From: Candidatus Pacearchaeota archaeon
GTDB lineage: Archaea > Nanobdellota > Nanobdellia > Pacearchaeales > GW2011-AR1
Direction: 5' to 3'
Assembly (NCBI GenBank): GCA_017609795.1
Contig: JAFCDH010000056.1
Coordinates: forward strand, 1 to 6,128
DNA length: 6,128 bases
In this document: positions 1 to 5,823 of the stretch, piece by piece
How the letters are laid out: every line of letters starts with the position of its first letter
Numbering within the stretch: position 1 is the first letter of the stretch
Position numbers and translations under genes: made by a program
The notes under the pieces: generated by a model
The model's database searches: none
What the model was told of the DNA's origin: nothing
The model's input: only the letters and a program-made list of their open reading frames with translations

Positions 1-46
1 CAGAATCATCAGCATTTCCCTCAAATGCCCAATGAGAGATTAATTC
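1..46 (-). repeat. LamG-unit direct repeat, left copy
   Basis: These 46 bases match 634-679 at 43 positions, with differences at repeat positions 12, 27 and 28. Both encode the opening of a LamG domain (ELISH-W-FEGN-DDS). The offset of 633 bases is exactly 211 codons, as expected for an in-frame tandem domain duplication. The third, more diverged copy lies near 1240-1285. Confidence 0.75.
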
Positions 47-633
47 TCCAACAGGAGCTTTCTCATATTCTCCTAAAACTTCTTCACTTGTCAAAGCATA
101 GTTCCAGATTTTGACTTCATCCATCTTCCCATCAAACTTTGTCCCTGCTCCTTCTGCCCAACCCATTGTTAAAGGAGAATTAACATCCGGAATTTCAACT
201 GAACTTGTATCTATACCATTTATCACTCCATCTACATAAAATGAATAATCATCTCCTTTTTTAGTCAAAGTTAAATAATACCATTTATTAACTTCAGGAT
301 TCCAAACCTCTCCAGTAAGGCTAGGACCCCCACCACTTGGTGTATTTATATGAAATAATGTTTTATTATTTTTTTGATCATAAGAAAACATCCATTTATT
401 CTTGCTTCCCCCTCCTTCATCTTGTGCTACAAATGCAGTTTCCCACCATTTAGTATCTTCATCAATCACATCAAATTTAGCCCACAAACCAATACTAAAA
501 TCTTCAAATTTCCAATCTTCATTATCTTCAACACTCACATAATTATTCCCCTCAAATTCCAATGCCTGCCCAACTCTCCCCTCAACAAAATATTGGTGTT
601 CTTCACCGTAATTCACTCCATCATTCTCCCCAA

Positions 634-679
634 CAGAATCATCAACATTTCCCTCAAATTTCCAATGAGAGATTAATTC
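634..679 (-). repeat. LamG-unit direct repeat, middle copy
   Basis: Near-identical partner of 1-46 (43 of 46 bases). The equivalent point in the first domain lies 604 bases away (637 aligns with 1241). That is 201 codons plus one base, which independently agrees with a single inserted base between them. High DNA-level identity suggests recent duplication or gene conversion between domain units. Confidence 0.75.
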
Positions 680-755
680 ATCATCTTTATCACCCTCAAT
701 AACTTTCTCATACTCAAACATAATTTCTTCTTCACTCAAGCCATAATCCCATATT

Positions 756-1469
756 TTAACCTTCATCTATTTTTCCATTATAATCATTAGTACTTTGAGC
801 CCTAATCCCCAAATCCAAATATGTGCAGCGCCCATAACTTCCTGTTGGTTGAACACAATTATCAACAACCCCATTAACAATTACACATAGATTAGTCCCA
901 TTATACATTGCCCCAACTTGATTCCACTCATTTAAATTCCATGCATTAGCATTAGAAGTTACTCTATCATTTGAAGAAAAACTATTAAGTATAAATTCAA
1001 CACCATTATTTCCTGTCTTTAGCCTTAAAACACACTCATCTGGATACCATAAAATAGCATCTGCATTATCCACTGTACCTGGGTTCACCCAAGCAATCCA
1101 GGTAAGCTCCTGGTTTCCTGTAAACCCTATATTATTTAATTTTATATAATCATTATCACCATCAAATTCATAACCTTGCCCTAAAACTCCTGTTCCCGAG
1201 ACAGCACCATAAACTGTTCCATGATTTCCATTTCCAGAGGAATCATTAGCATTTCCTTCAAATTCATAATGTCCAATTAAATCTTCATCAGAAACACCAG
1301 ATAAAGCAACCAATTCTCCTTTTAACTCTTGATCTTCTTGTATATTAAATATATTAAAAAAATCCTTTATTTTTTGAAAAATATCTGAAAAAGATAATGC
1401 AGAAACAGGAACAATTAATAATATTAAAAATATTAATACAAAAGCTACTAAAACCACTCTTTTTTTCAT
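756..1469 (-). CDS. Secreted LamG-domain surface protein, N-terminal part (ends at a frameshift)
   Basis: The 237-residue product starts with a clear Sec signal peptide: basic MKKR, a hydrophobic stretch to about residue 21, and a likely cleavage after VSA (about residues 22-24). One LamG-like jelly-roll domain (concanavalin A-like, Laminin_G_3 type) follows from about residue 65. Its hallmarks are visible: the opening HYEFEGNANDSSGNGNHG, the GQGYEFDGDNDYI strand, the TWIAWV strand, and the closing NDYNGKIDE. Such domains bind glycans or proteins outside the cell. Four cysteines lie in the second half (ECV, LCV, NCV, RCT), so disulfides are possible. The ORF stops at TAA 756-758, just before the conserved closing VKIW; that motif is present in another frame immediately downstream. 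This is therefore the front part of a longer gene, not a natural end. The ATG at 1467-1469 is preceded by a TATA box at leaderless spacing. Domain family is confident; ligand is unknown. Confidence 0.85.
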   Translation of the reverse strand: MKKRVVLVAFVLIFLILLIVPVSALSFSDIFQKIKDFFNIFNIQEDQELKGELVALSGVSDEDLIGHYEFEGNANDSSGNGNHGTVYGAVSGTGVLGQGYEFDGDNDYIKLNNIGFTGNQELTWIAWVNPGTVDNADAILWYPDECVLRLKTGNNGVEFILNSFSSNDRVTSNANAWNLNEWNQVGAMYNGTNLCVIVNGVVDNCVQPTGSYGRCTYLDLGIRAQSTNDYNGKIDEG

Positions 1470-1490
1470 AGTGTTATCTACAAAACAAGT

Positions 1491-1498
1491 TATTTAAA
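1491..1498 (-). promoter_or_regulatory. TATA box for the LamG gene (leaderless spacing)
   Basis: On the minus strand this reads TTTAAATA, preceded by AATC. Taking the A of the ATG at 1469 as +1, the box covers -29 to -22, centred at about -25.5. That is the standard archaeal distance from TATA box to transcription start. No Shine-Dalgarno motif lies between box and ATG, so the mRNA is probably leaderless. Confidence 0.6.
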
Positions 1499-1568
1499 GA
1501 TTACTAAAAACAGCCCCATAGTTTAATCTCTCTTCTATCCCTTATAATCTTCCATTAAGATATTAGAA

Positions 1569-1796
1569 TTATTTATTCTCTAGATTATAATGATCACCTA
1601 TTAAGTAAGTTCCATCTGGTTTTAAAATAATTGCACCATCATAATCCACCTCAGTAACTCTAATCCCAATCTGTGCACTTATCTTACCTGAGTCTACTTT
1701 CTTCACAAGCCCTATACCAACACAATTATTTCCATCTAATCCAACTAAAAAATCCTCGCCAATATTTATCCTTTTAGGGGTAGGTCTTGTACTCAT
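1569..1796 (-). CDS. Small beta-rich protein of unknown function
   Basis: I do not recognise this 75-residue protein (76 if the preceding ATG at 1797-1799 is used). It has no signal peptide and no membrane segment. The sequence alternates short hydrophobic strands with Gly/Asp turns (INIGEDFLVGLDGNN, GIGLVKKVDSG, QIGIRVTEVDYDGAIILKPDG), suggesting a compact all-beta fold such as a small barrel; that fold is a guess. There is a single cysteine in NNCVG. The second ATG (1794-1796) is preferred because the upstream TATA box then sits at -29 to -22, exactly as for the LamG gene next to it; from the first ATG the box would be only 19-26 bases away. The gene lies downstream of and in the same direction as the ATPase, across a 60-base gap, but has its own promoter-like box, so it need not be co-transcribed. 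The codon pattern and clear start context support a real gene. Confidence 0.65.
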   Translation of the reverse strand: MSTRPTPKRINIGEDFLVGLDGNNCVGIGLVKKVDSGKISAQIGIRVTEVDYDGAIILKPDGTYLIGDHYNLENK

Positions 1797-1817
1797 CATG
1801 AATGAAATTTCTTTAGT

Positions 1818-1825
1818 TTTTTAAA
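1818..1825 (-). promoter_or_regulatory. TATA box for the small gene ending at 1569
   Basis: The minus strand reads TTTAAAAA preceded by AATC, the same AATCTTTAAA core as in front of the LamG gene. It occupies -29 to -22 relative to the second ATG (A at 1796). The matching geometry supports both a leaderless transcript and the second ATG as the start. Confidence 0.5.
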
Positions 1826-1836
1826 GATTTAAACAT
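1819..1836 (-). repeat. 18-base direct repeat, promoter copy
   Basis: On the plus strand this is TTTTAAAGATTTAAACAT. It matches 1850-1867 at 17 of 18 positions with a 31-base period. This copy contains the TATA box of the small downstream gene. Confidence 0.6.
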
Positions 1837-1849
1837 AGTATTATATATA

Positions 1850-1867
1850 TTTTAAAGATTCAAACAT
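1850..1867 (-). repeat. 18-base direct repeat, copy over the ATPase stop codon
   Basis: Second copy (TTTTAAAGATTCAAACAT, one mismatch). It overlaps the last two codons and the TGA stop of the ATPase gene (stop at 1860-1862). Between the two copies is an alternating TA stretch (1841-1850). The pair could be a local duplication that created the promoter of the next gene from the tail of the ATPase gene, or the reverse. Confidence 0.6.
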
Positions 1868-4145
1868 TCTTACCTCTAACCTGCTTTTTTAACCAACTCT
1901 GCCATAAAGGGAAAACTTTATCACTTATAGGTAATCCAACATCTTCTTGAACTTGTTTTGAAAACTCATGAAACATATTATTACTTAGAGAATTAAATTT
2001 AGATTCTAAAATATCAGGTATTTTAGATTTTTCTGCAACATTAACAATTTCTTGTTTTATCTTTGCTCTTAACAATATATTATCATAAACAGCATCCCAA
2101 TTACCAGCCCATCCCTTAACACTTGCTGCAATAGCTTTTATAATCTCAGAATCACCATTAATTAGCTCATCACTTGGTTCTAATTCATCTTTTTCAACAT
2201 TATATTTTAATAAATCAACAAAACCTGCTTCTTCTAATGGGTCTTTTGTCCAATGTTTTCTAACTTCTGCTAATTGAACAATTCTTTTCATTGAGCTTAA
2301 ACCATCAGGAGTTTTAACAGGATTAGCAACAATAATACAATCTGTTGCTTTAAAAGAAGTAATTGGAACTTCTAAATCATTTACAAGTCTATCAAAAACC
2401 CCATAAGGAGAAGCGCCATGAATTGTTCCCATTACTGTATTAGCTAAAGCACCAACCCTCATTGCCTCAAAAAGTGCACGTGCCTCCAAACTCCTAATTT
2501 CTCCAACAACTAAACAACTATCTCCTAATCTCAAACTTGCTCTAATTCCTTCATCAGCTCCAATCTCAGTACTTGTTTTTAATAAACTGCTTCTAACTTT
2601 CAATCTCAAAATATCATATTTTAATTTTCTTAAAGATTCAACAGGAAGCTCAAGTGTGTCTTCTTGACATATAATTCTAAACTTTGGGATTATCTCTAAC
2701 ATCAAAGCTCCGGTCATGCTTGTTTTGCCTGAACTACGGGTTCCACTTATCAAAAGCGTTCTACTTCCATCTATTAAAAAACTCATTAAACCAGCTGTAA
2801 AATTATTTATCATTCTATTTTTAATAAAAAGAGGTAAAGTCCATGGTTCTTCTCTATGCCTTCTAATTGCATAAGCTAAACCTCTTGGAGATAAAGGTTG
2901 TTGAATAACTGCAATTCTTGCTCTAATACTACCTAAACCTAAATCAGTATCTAAAATAGGATTTGCTTCATCTAAGGGTCTTCCAGAAATCATTCTAAAT
3001 TTAGCTGCCCAAGAATCAGCATCTTCTCTACTTGGAATAATATTAGTTATACATTCATCAAATTCTGTATGTCTTAAAAAAACAGGGTTAACAGAAATAG
3101 GAGCATTTAAAACAATATCTTGTAAATTCTTATCCTGCAACAAAACCTCTATCAAACCAAAACCAATTGTATGTCTAACTAAAATTCCTGCTAATTTATT
3201 TAATTCATCATAATCTAATTTTACTTGTTTGCTCTCTCCTAATTCTCTTAACAAATCTCTTGAAACATTAAAAAAAACCTGCCTTGTCTTTTCTGGATCT
3301 GTGAATTCCTCAGCTTTTGGCTGGTGTTCAATTAAAACATTTCTTGCTAAATTCAAAAGCCCTTGCTTATCTTCATCTAAAGAATATTCAGGAGGCATTA
3401 AATGATAAATATGCTTAGCATCTTCTTCTCTTTTCAAAATTGTAACAACAGATTTATCATAATCTTTTCCTATCTCATACTGGTCAACCATTTCTGCATC
3501 TTCAGGCAAACTAGCAGCCAATCTTGTAAAAGTAAAATTAGGGATAATATCAGGTCTAAAAAAATGATAATAAATATCTCTTTTTCCAAAAACATAATTT
3601 GGCAAATAAGGCCCTGCTTCTTTTAATAGTTTAGACTGATCCAATAAAGAATAAAACTTCTCTAAAAGCCTGATATAAGTCATTTGATCAAGTTTTAAAT
3701 CTTCAGGAGTATTAACAAGATTAAACTTTTCTTCTCTAATAAACCTATTTAATTCAGAATAACAAGCAATTGGATCTCTTTTTAACATTGTCAAAAGATA
3801 ACTCATATCATTATATCTCTGACTTAAATATTCTGAGTTCATAATTGATAATTTAGAAGGTGACAAAATTTTTTCTTGTTTAGTTAGATAAACATACAAA
3901 TTGGCAATTTCCTGCAACAAAAAAATCTGAGAAGCATTATAATTATAATTTCTTTGCTGAACAAAAACAATTCTTGAAATATTTGGTGCTTCAATCAAAA
4001 GCTCCATTGTTCTTAACATAATACTAGAATCCTCTGCAATATTTGGAACAAAAGAAGCTCCCAAATAATTAACATACATAATTTGATTTCCTGCTTCTCT
4101 AACTACTTCGTAAGAATATAAAGGAGTTTCTTTTTTAAATAGCAT
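1860..4145 (-). CDS. Archaeal type II/IV secretion (pilus/archaellum-type) ATPase
   Basis: A 761-residue cytoplasmic motor ATPase of the GspE/VirB11/TadA superfamily, the class that powers assembly of type IV pilus-like filaments, archaella or secretion pseudopili. A long N-terminal region (1 to about 300) has no motif I recognise. The conserved N-subdomain follows (GLIEVLLQDKNLQDIVLNAP, from about 320), then the core. Walker A is GTRSSGKT (468-475), the Asp box is QEDTLELP (D at 496), Walker B is CLVVGEIR (G548, E549), and the His box is MGTIHG (H576). All catalytic motifs are intact. About 130 C-terminal residues follow the core. The start at 4143-4145 is chosen over a TTG 13 codons upstream because GAGG lies nine bases before it and a TATA box predicts transcription starting near 4169, downstream of the TTG. 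The platform protein (TadC/GspF) that usually accompanies this enzyme is not in the window. It is not FlaI by length (FlaI is typically about 550), so which machine it drives is open. Confidence 0.93.
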   Translation of the reverse strand: MLFKKETPLYSYEVVREAGNQIMYVNYLGASFVPNIAEDSSIMLRTMELLIEAPNISRIVFVQQRNYNYNASQIFLLQEIANLYVYLTKQEKILSPSKLSIMNSEYLSQRYNDMSYLLTMLKRDPIACYSELNRFIREEKFNLVNTPEDLKLDQMTYIRLLEKFYSLLDQSKLLKEAGPYLPNYVFGKRDIYYHFFRPDIIPNFTFTRLAASLPEDAEMVDQYEIGKDYDKSVVTILKREEDAKHIYHLMPPEYSLDEDKQGLLNLARNVLIEHQPKAEEFTDPEKTRQVFFNVSRDLLRELGESKQVKLDYDELNKLAGILVRHTIGFGLIEVLLQDKNLQDIVLNAPISVNPVFLRHTEFDECITNIIPSREDADSWAAKFRMISGRPLDEANPILDTDLGLGSIRARIAVIQQPLSPRGLAYAIRRHREEPWTLPLFIKNRMINNFTAGLMSFLIDGSRTLLISGTRSSGKTSMTGALMLEIIPKFRIICQEDTLELPVESLRKLKYDILRLKVRSSLLKTSTEIGADEGIRASLRLGDSCLVVGEIRSLEARALFEAMRVGALANTVMGTIHGASPYGVFDRLVNDLEVPITSFKATDCIIVANPVKTPDGLSSMKRIVQLAEVRKHWTKDPLEEAGFVDLLKYNVEKDELEPSDELINGDSEIIKAIAASVKGWAGNWDAVYDNILLRAKIKQEIVNVAEKSKIPDILESKFNSLSNNMFHEFSKQVQEDVGLPISDKVFPLWQSWLKKQVRGKNV

Positions 4146-4154
4146 TTTTAATTT

Positions 4155-4168
4155 CCTCTTTTTACCTC
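4155..4168 (-). promoter_or_regulatory. Ribosome binding site region deciding the ATPase start
   Basis: The minus strand carries GAGG at 4158-4155, nine bases before the ATG at 4145, and another GAGGT at 4168-4164. GAGG matches the conserved archaeal anti-Shine-Dalgarno sequence. The nearer copy has proper spacing for the ATG, while the TTG at 4182-4184 has no comparable motif upstream. Confidence 0.55.
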
Positions 4169-4190
4169 TAAAAATAATAAACAATTTTAG

Positions 4191-4198
4191 TATTAAAA
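4191..4198 (-). promoter_or_regulatory. Probable TATA box for the ATPase gene
   Basis: Minus strand TTTTAATA, centred near 4194.5, predicts transcription starting near 4169. The resulting 24-base leader would contain both GAGG motifs. A second candidate (TTATACATA, 4201-4209) would start transcription near 4180. Both fall downstream of the alternative TTG start. Confidence 0.4.
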
Positions 4199-4220
4199 TT
4201 TATGTATAACATCACAACAA

Positions 4221-4228
4221 TTTTAAAC
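4221..4228 (+). promoter_or_regulatory. Candidate TATA box for the divergent coiled-coil gene
   Basis: TTTTAAAC predicts a start near 4250 and a leader of about 15 bases before the ATG at 4265. A better-looking TATA sequence, TTATATAAA at 4245-4253, is only about 16 bases from that ATG. It would fit instead if the gene starts at the next in-frame ATG (4283, residue 7). The two divergent boxes (this one and 4191-4198) are 22 bases apart, close enough for shared control. Confidence 0.35.
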
Positions 4229-4264
4229 CCTTCAATACTATTAATTATATAAAAAAGAGATAAA

Positions 4265-4645
4265 ATGGAACAACAAATACCAATGCAACAAGATCCAACA
4301 AGCGCACTTTTATCAGAATTTGGAACCAGACTAAATGAAATTGAAGAGAAACAAAGATTAATCAAAGATAGATTATTATTAATAGGAGAAAATCTTATTT
4401 CAACTAAAGAAGAGCTTGATGAAGAAACATTAGAATTTAAAACTCAAATTAAACAAATTGATTTTGACCTTAAATCTTTAAAAAAATTAGTTGAAAGAAT
4501 AACTAATGAAATCAGCACACTTGCAAGAAAAAGCGAACTAGAAATTTTAGATAGACAATTAAAAATGTTTAAACCTCTAAAACCTGTAAGAATTGAAGAT
4601 GTAAAAAGAATTGTAAGAGAAGAAATGAAAAAGAAAAGTAACTAA
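4265..4645 (+). CDS. Small coiled-coil protein divergent from the secretion ATPase
   Basis: A 126-residue soluble protein without signal peptide or membrane segment. After a short polar N-terminus (EQQIPMQQDPTSA), residues of about 13-100 form a nearly continuous charged helix with hydrophobic heptad spacing (LLSEFGTRLNEIEEKQ, LKSLKKLVERITNEI), predicting a coiled coil. A Pro-containing break at about 102-108 (FKPLKPV) is followed by a short basic amphipathic helix (IEDVKRIVREEMKKK), a plausible docking segment. Position beside the ATPase suggests a cytoplasmic partner of that machine. Short coiled-coil proteins (FlaC/D/E) play such a role next to archaellum motors, but I see no sequence match that would justify that name. 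Start choice is uncertain between 4265 and 4283: only a weak GAGA precedes the first ATG. The next gene lies 112 bases downstream in the same direction with its own promoter-like box. It is real coding sequence, judged by its amino-acid pattern and by its position opposite the ATPase. Confidence 0.8.
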   Translation: MEQQIPMQQDPTSALLSEFGTRLNEIEEKQRLIKDRLLLIGENLISTKEELDEETLEFKTQIKQIDFDLKSLKKLVERITNEISTLARKSELEILDRQLKMFKPLKPVRIEDVKRIVREEMKKKSN

Positions 4646-4708
4646 TACCTAAGTATAAAATTCCTACAATAAGATTCCAGATAAATAGAATAACAAAAAA
4701 TAGTAAAC

Positions 4709-4715
4709 TATAAAA
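4709..4715 (+). promoter_or_regulatory. Candidate TATA box for the 314-residue coiled-coil gene
   Basis: TATAAAA centred at 4712 predicts transcription starting near 4738. The roughly 20-base leader would contain the GAGGT ribosome binding site at 4744-4748. This gene may therefore be transcribed on its own as well as by read-through from the gene ending at 4645. Confidence 0.4.
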
Positions 4716-4743
4716 CCTAAAAAATCTTAATCAACCTATAAAT

Positions 4744-4748
4744 GAGGT
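4744..4748 (+). promoter_or_regulatory. Shine-Dalgarno site of the 314-residue coiled-coil gene
   Basis: GAGGT followed by nine bases and then the ATG at 4758. This is the strongest ribosome binding site in the window and contrasts with the leaderless arrangement of the two leftmost minus-strand genes. Confidence 0.6.
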
Positions 4749-4757
4749 AAATAAAAA

Positions 4758-5702
4758 ATGGCAACTTTAGAAAGAGTAATGCAATTAAAAAATCAAGGAA
4801 TGCCTGAACCACAAATTATTGATTCTTTAAAACAAGAAGGGGCATCTCCAAAAGAAATAGATGAAGCTTTATCTCAATCTAAAATTAAATCTGCGCTTAA
4901 TACTAATGAAATACCTCAACCATCAGTTCCTTCAAGCATGCAAGCAGGAGCAACTCAACCAATAGGACAGCCAGCAGAGATTCCACAAATACAACAACCT
5001 CCAATGCAACCTCAAGGATTAGCACAATCAATGCAACCAAGTATGGCCCCCCAAGAACAAATGCCTCAAATGCAAGAACAAGCTCCTATGGCACAACCAA
5101 CTCAACAAATTCCATCTGCTTATCAAGCTGCTACAATGCCTTATGATCAAGCACCTCAACCACAAATGTCTGCACCAGCACCATACCAAGAACAATATGA
5201 TGAATATTATCCAGAATATCAAGCACAGCAACCTGCAGATATTGAAACAATAAATGATATAGCAGAACAAATAGCAGAAGAAAAAAATGCAAAACTTAAA
5301 GAACAAATCTCATCACTTTCAAGATTTAAAGAAGAAATAAATTCAGACCTTCAAAGGATAAATGATAGACTAACAAAAATAGAAGGAGTTTTTAATGAAT
5401 TACAAATTGCTATTTTAGGAAAAATAGGAAGTTATGGAAAAAACATTCAAAACATTGCAAAAGAAATGCATACAACACAAGATTCTTTTTCAAAAATCCT
5501 TAATCCTTTAACAGAAAACATAAAAGAGCTTCAAAAAATTACAGGAAAAGAAACACACCCTGAAACACATCCAACACATCATAAAACAAAAACAACTAAA
5601 ACAAAAAAATCAACAAAAGCTCACACAAAAACCACAAAACATCATACTAAAACAAAAAAATCTAAAAAACCCAAACCTAAAATAGAAGATTATGTTAGGT
5701 AA
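4758..5702 (+). CDS. Multi-domain coiled-coil protein with Gln/Pro/Met linker and Lys/Thr/His tail
   Basis: A 314-residue soluble protein with four visible regions. Residues 1-47 form a small helical module (VMQLKNQGMPEPQIIDSL, then SPKEIDEALSQSKIKSAL) resembling a UBA-like or adaptor helix bundle. Residues 51-160 are a disordered linker with 28 Gln, 22 Pro and 9 Met in 110 positions, ending in a Tyr/Glu-rich patch. Residues 161 to about 265 are a charged coiled coil (LQRINDRLTKIEGVFNELQ, then NIQNIAKEMHTTQDSF). Residues 266-314 are a basic tail with 15 Lys, 13 Thr and 7 His in 49, ending IEDYVR. I recall proteins with the first three regions, in the same order, from Woesearchaeota-like genomes, without known function; this is memory, not a search. 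Location beside a second coiled-coil gene and the secretion ATPase suggests a scaffold or accessory role in that machine. The tail could bind nucleic acid or an acidic surface. There is no signal peptide, so the protein is probably cytoplasmic. Confidence 0.85.
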   Translation: MATLERVMQLKNQGMPEPQIIDSLKQEGASPKEIDEALSQSKIKSALNTNEIPQPSVPSSMQAGATQPIGQPAEIPQIQQPPMQPQGLAQSMQPSMAPQEQMPQMQEQAPMAQPTQQIPSAYQAATMPYDQAPQPQMSAPAPYQEQYDEYYPEYQAQQPADIETINDIAEQIAEEKNAKLKEQISSLSRFKEEINSDLQRINDRLTKIEGVFNELQIAILGKIGSYGKNIQNIAKEMHTTQDSFSKILNPLTENIKELQKITGKETHPETHPTHHKTKTTKTKKSTKAHTKTTKHHTKTKKSKKPKPKIEDYVR

Positions 5703-5706
5703 AAAC

Positions 5707-5744
5707 AATTCTATTTATTAGAATCTTAATAAATGTAATAAGAT
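5707..5744. terminator. AT-rich hairpins between convergent genes, possible terminator
   Basis: Two overlapping perfect inverted repeats follow the stop at 5702. One is ATTCTA (5707-5712) with TAGAAT (5718-5723), loop of five. The other is AATCTTA (5721-5727) with TAAGATT (5738-5744), loop of ten. They share 5721-5723 and so would compete. The stems are AT-only apart from one pair each and therefore weak; only a short T run (GTTTT, 5747-5751) follows. Archaeal termination depends mainly on T tracts, so the role is uncertain. Confidence 0.3.
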
Positions 5745-5823
5745 TAAGTTTTACACATCATCTTCAAAGCATTATATTTTATAAGATATTAAATTAGTAA
5801 AATTTCAGGATAAAATATTTCAA

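Larger units (their letters stand above)
1..760 (-). pseudogene. Downstream part of the LamG protein, displaced by a frameshift and cut by the window edge
   Basis: Reading the minus strand from 760 down to 2 gives an uninterrupted frame of about 253 codons that continues the gene ending at 756. It begins with VKIWDYGLSEEEI, the missing end of the first LamG domain. A full second domain follows, opening with ELISHWKFEGNVDDS (about 680-635) and closing with DGKMDEVKIWNYAL. A third opens with ELISHWAFEGNADDS at the left edge, so the protein has at least three tandem jelly-roll units. There is no signal peptide or good start of its own; the first ATG is at 719-721, inside the linker after the first domain, so independent expression is unlikely. 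If the extra base at 760/761 is a sequencing or assembly error, this and the 756-1469 piece are one intact gene of at least 490 residues. If it is real, the gene is broken, or the protein is truncated after one domain. Confidence 0.75.

Noticed and set aside
374..676. Plus-strand open frame of 100 codons
   Set aside because: It lies wholly antisense to LamG domains whose residue pattern is unmistakable on the minus strand; its product is low-complexity Phe/Ile/Asn/Pro with no start signals.
750..770. Programmed +1 frameshift joining the two LamG pieces
   Set aside because: The GGT-TAA site is not a known slippery signal, re-pairing of the Gly tRNA on GTT would be poor, and no stimulatory structure or upstream ribosome site is visible. 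A mutation or sequence error is simpler.
1470..1568. Possible RNA gene between the LamG gene and the small gene
   Set aside because: No cloverleaf, T-loop motif or stable stem was found; beyond the LamG promoter box it looks like ordinary spacer.
3402..3626. Plus-strand open frame of 74 codons
   Set aside because: Antisense to the N-terminal region of the ATPase; no ribosome site and a composition typical of a mirrored AT-rich gene.
4168..4365. Minus-strand open frame of 65 codons across the divergent promoter
   Set aside because: It overlaps the start of the coiled-coil gene in antisense and the ATPase promoter; its hydrophobic stretch is a by-product of reverse-reading polar codons.
4646..4757. 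Possible small gene or RNA between the two coiled-coil genes
   Set aside because: Stops occur often and no stable structure is visible; only the TATA candidate and ribosome site of the next gene stand out.
5028..5306. Minus-strand open frame of 92 codons, rich in Cys, Leu and Trp
   Set aside because: It is the mirror of the Gln/Pro/Met linker of the 314-residue protein (CAA/CCA read backwards gives Leu/Trp); no start context.
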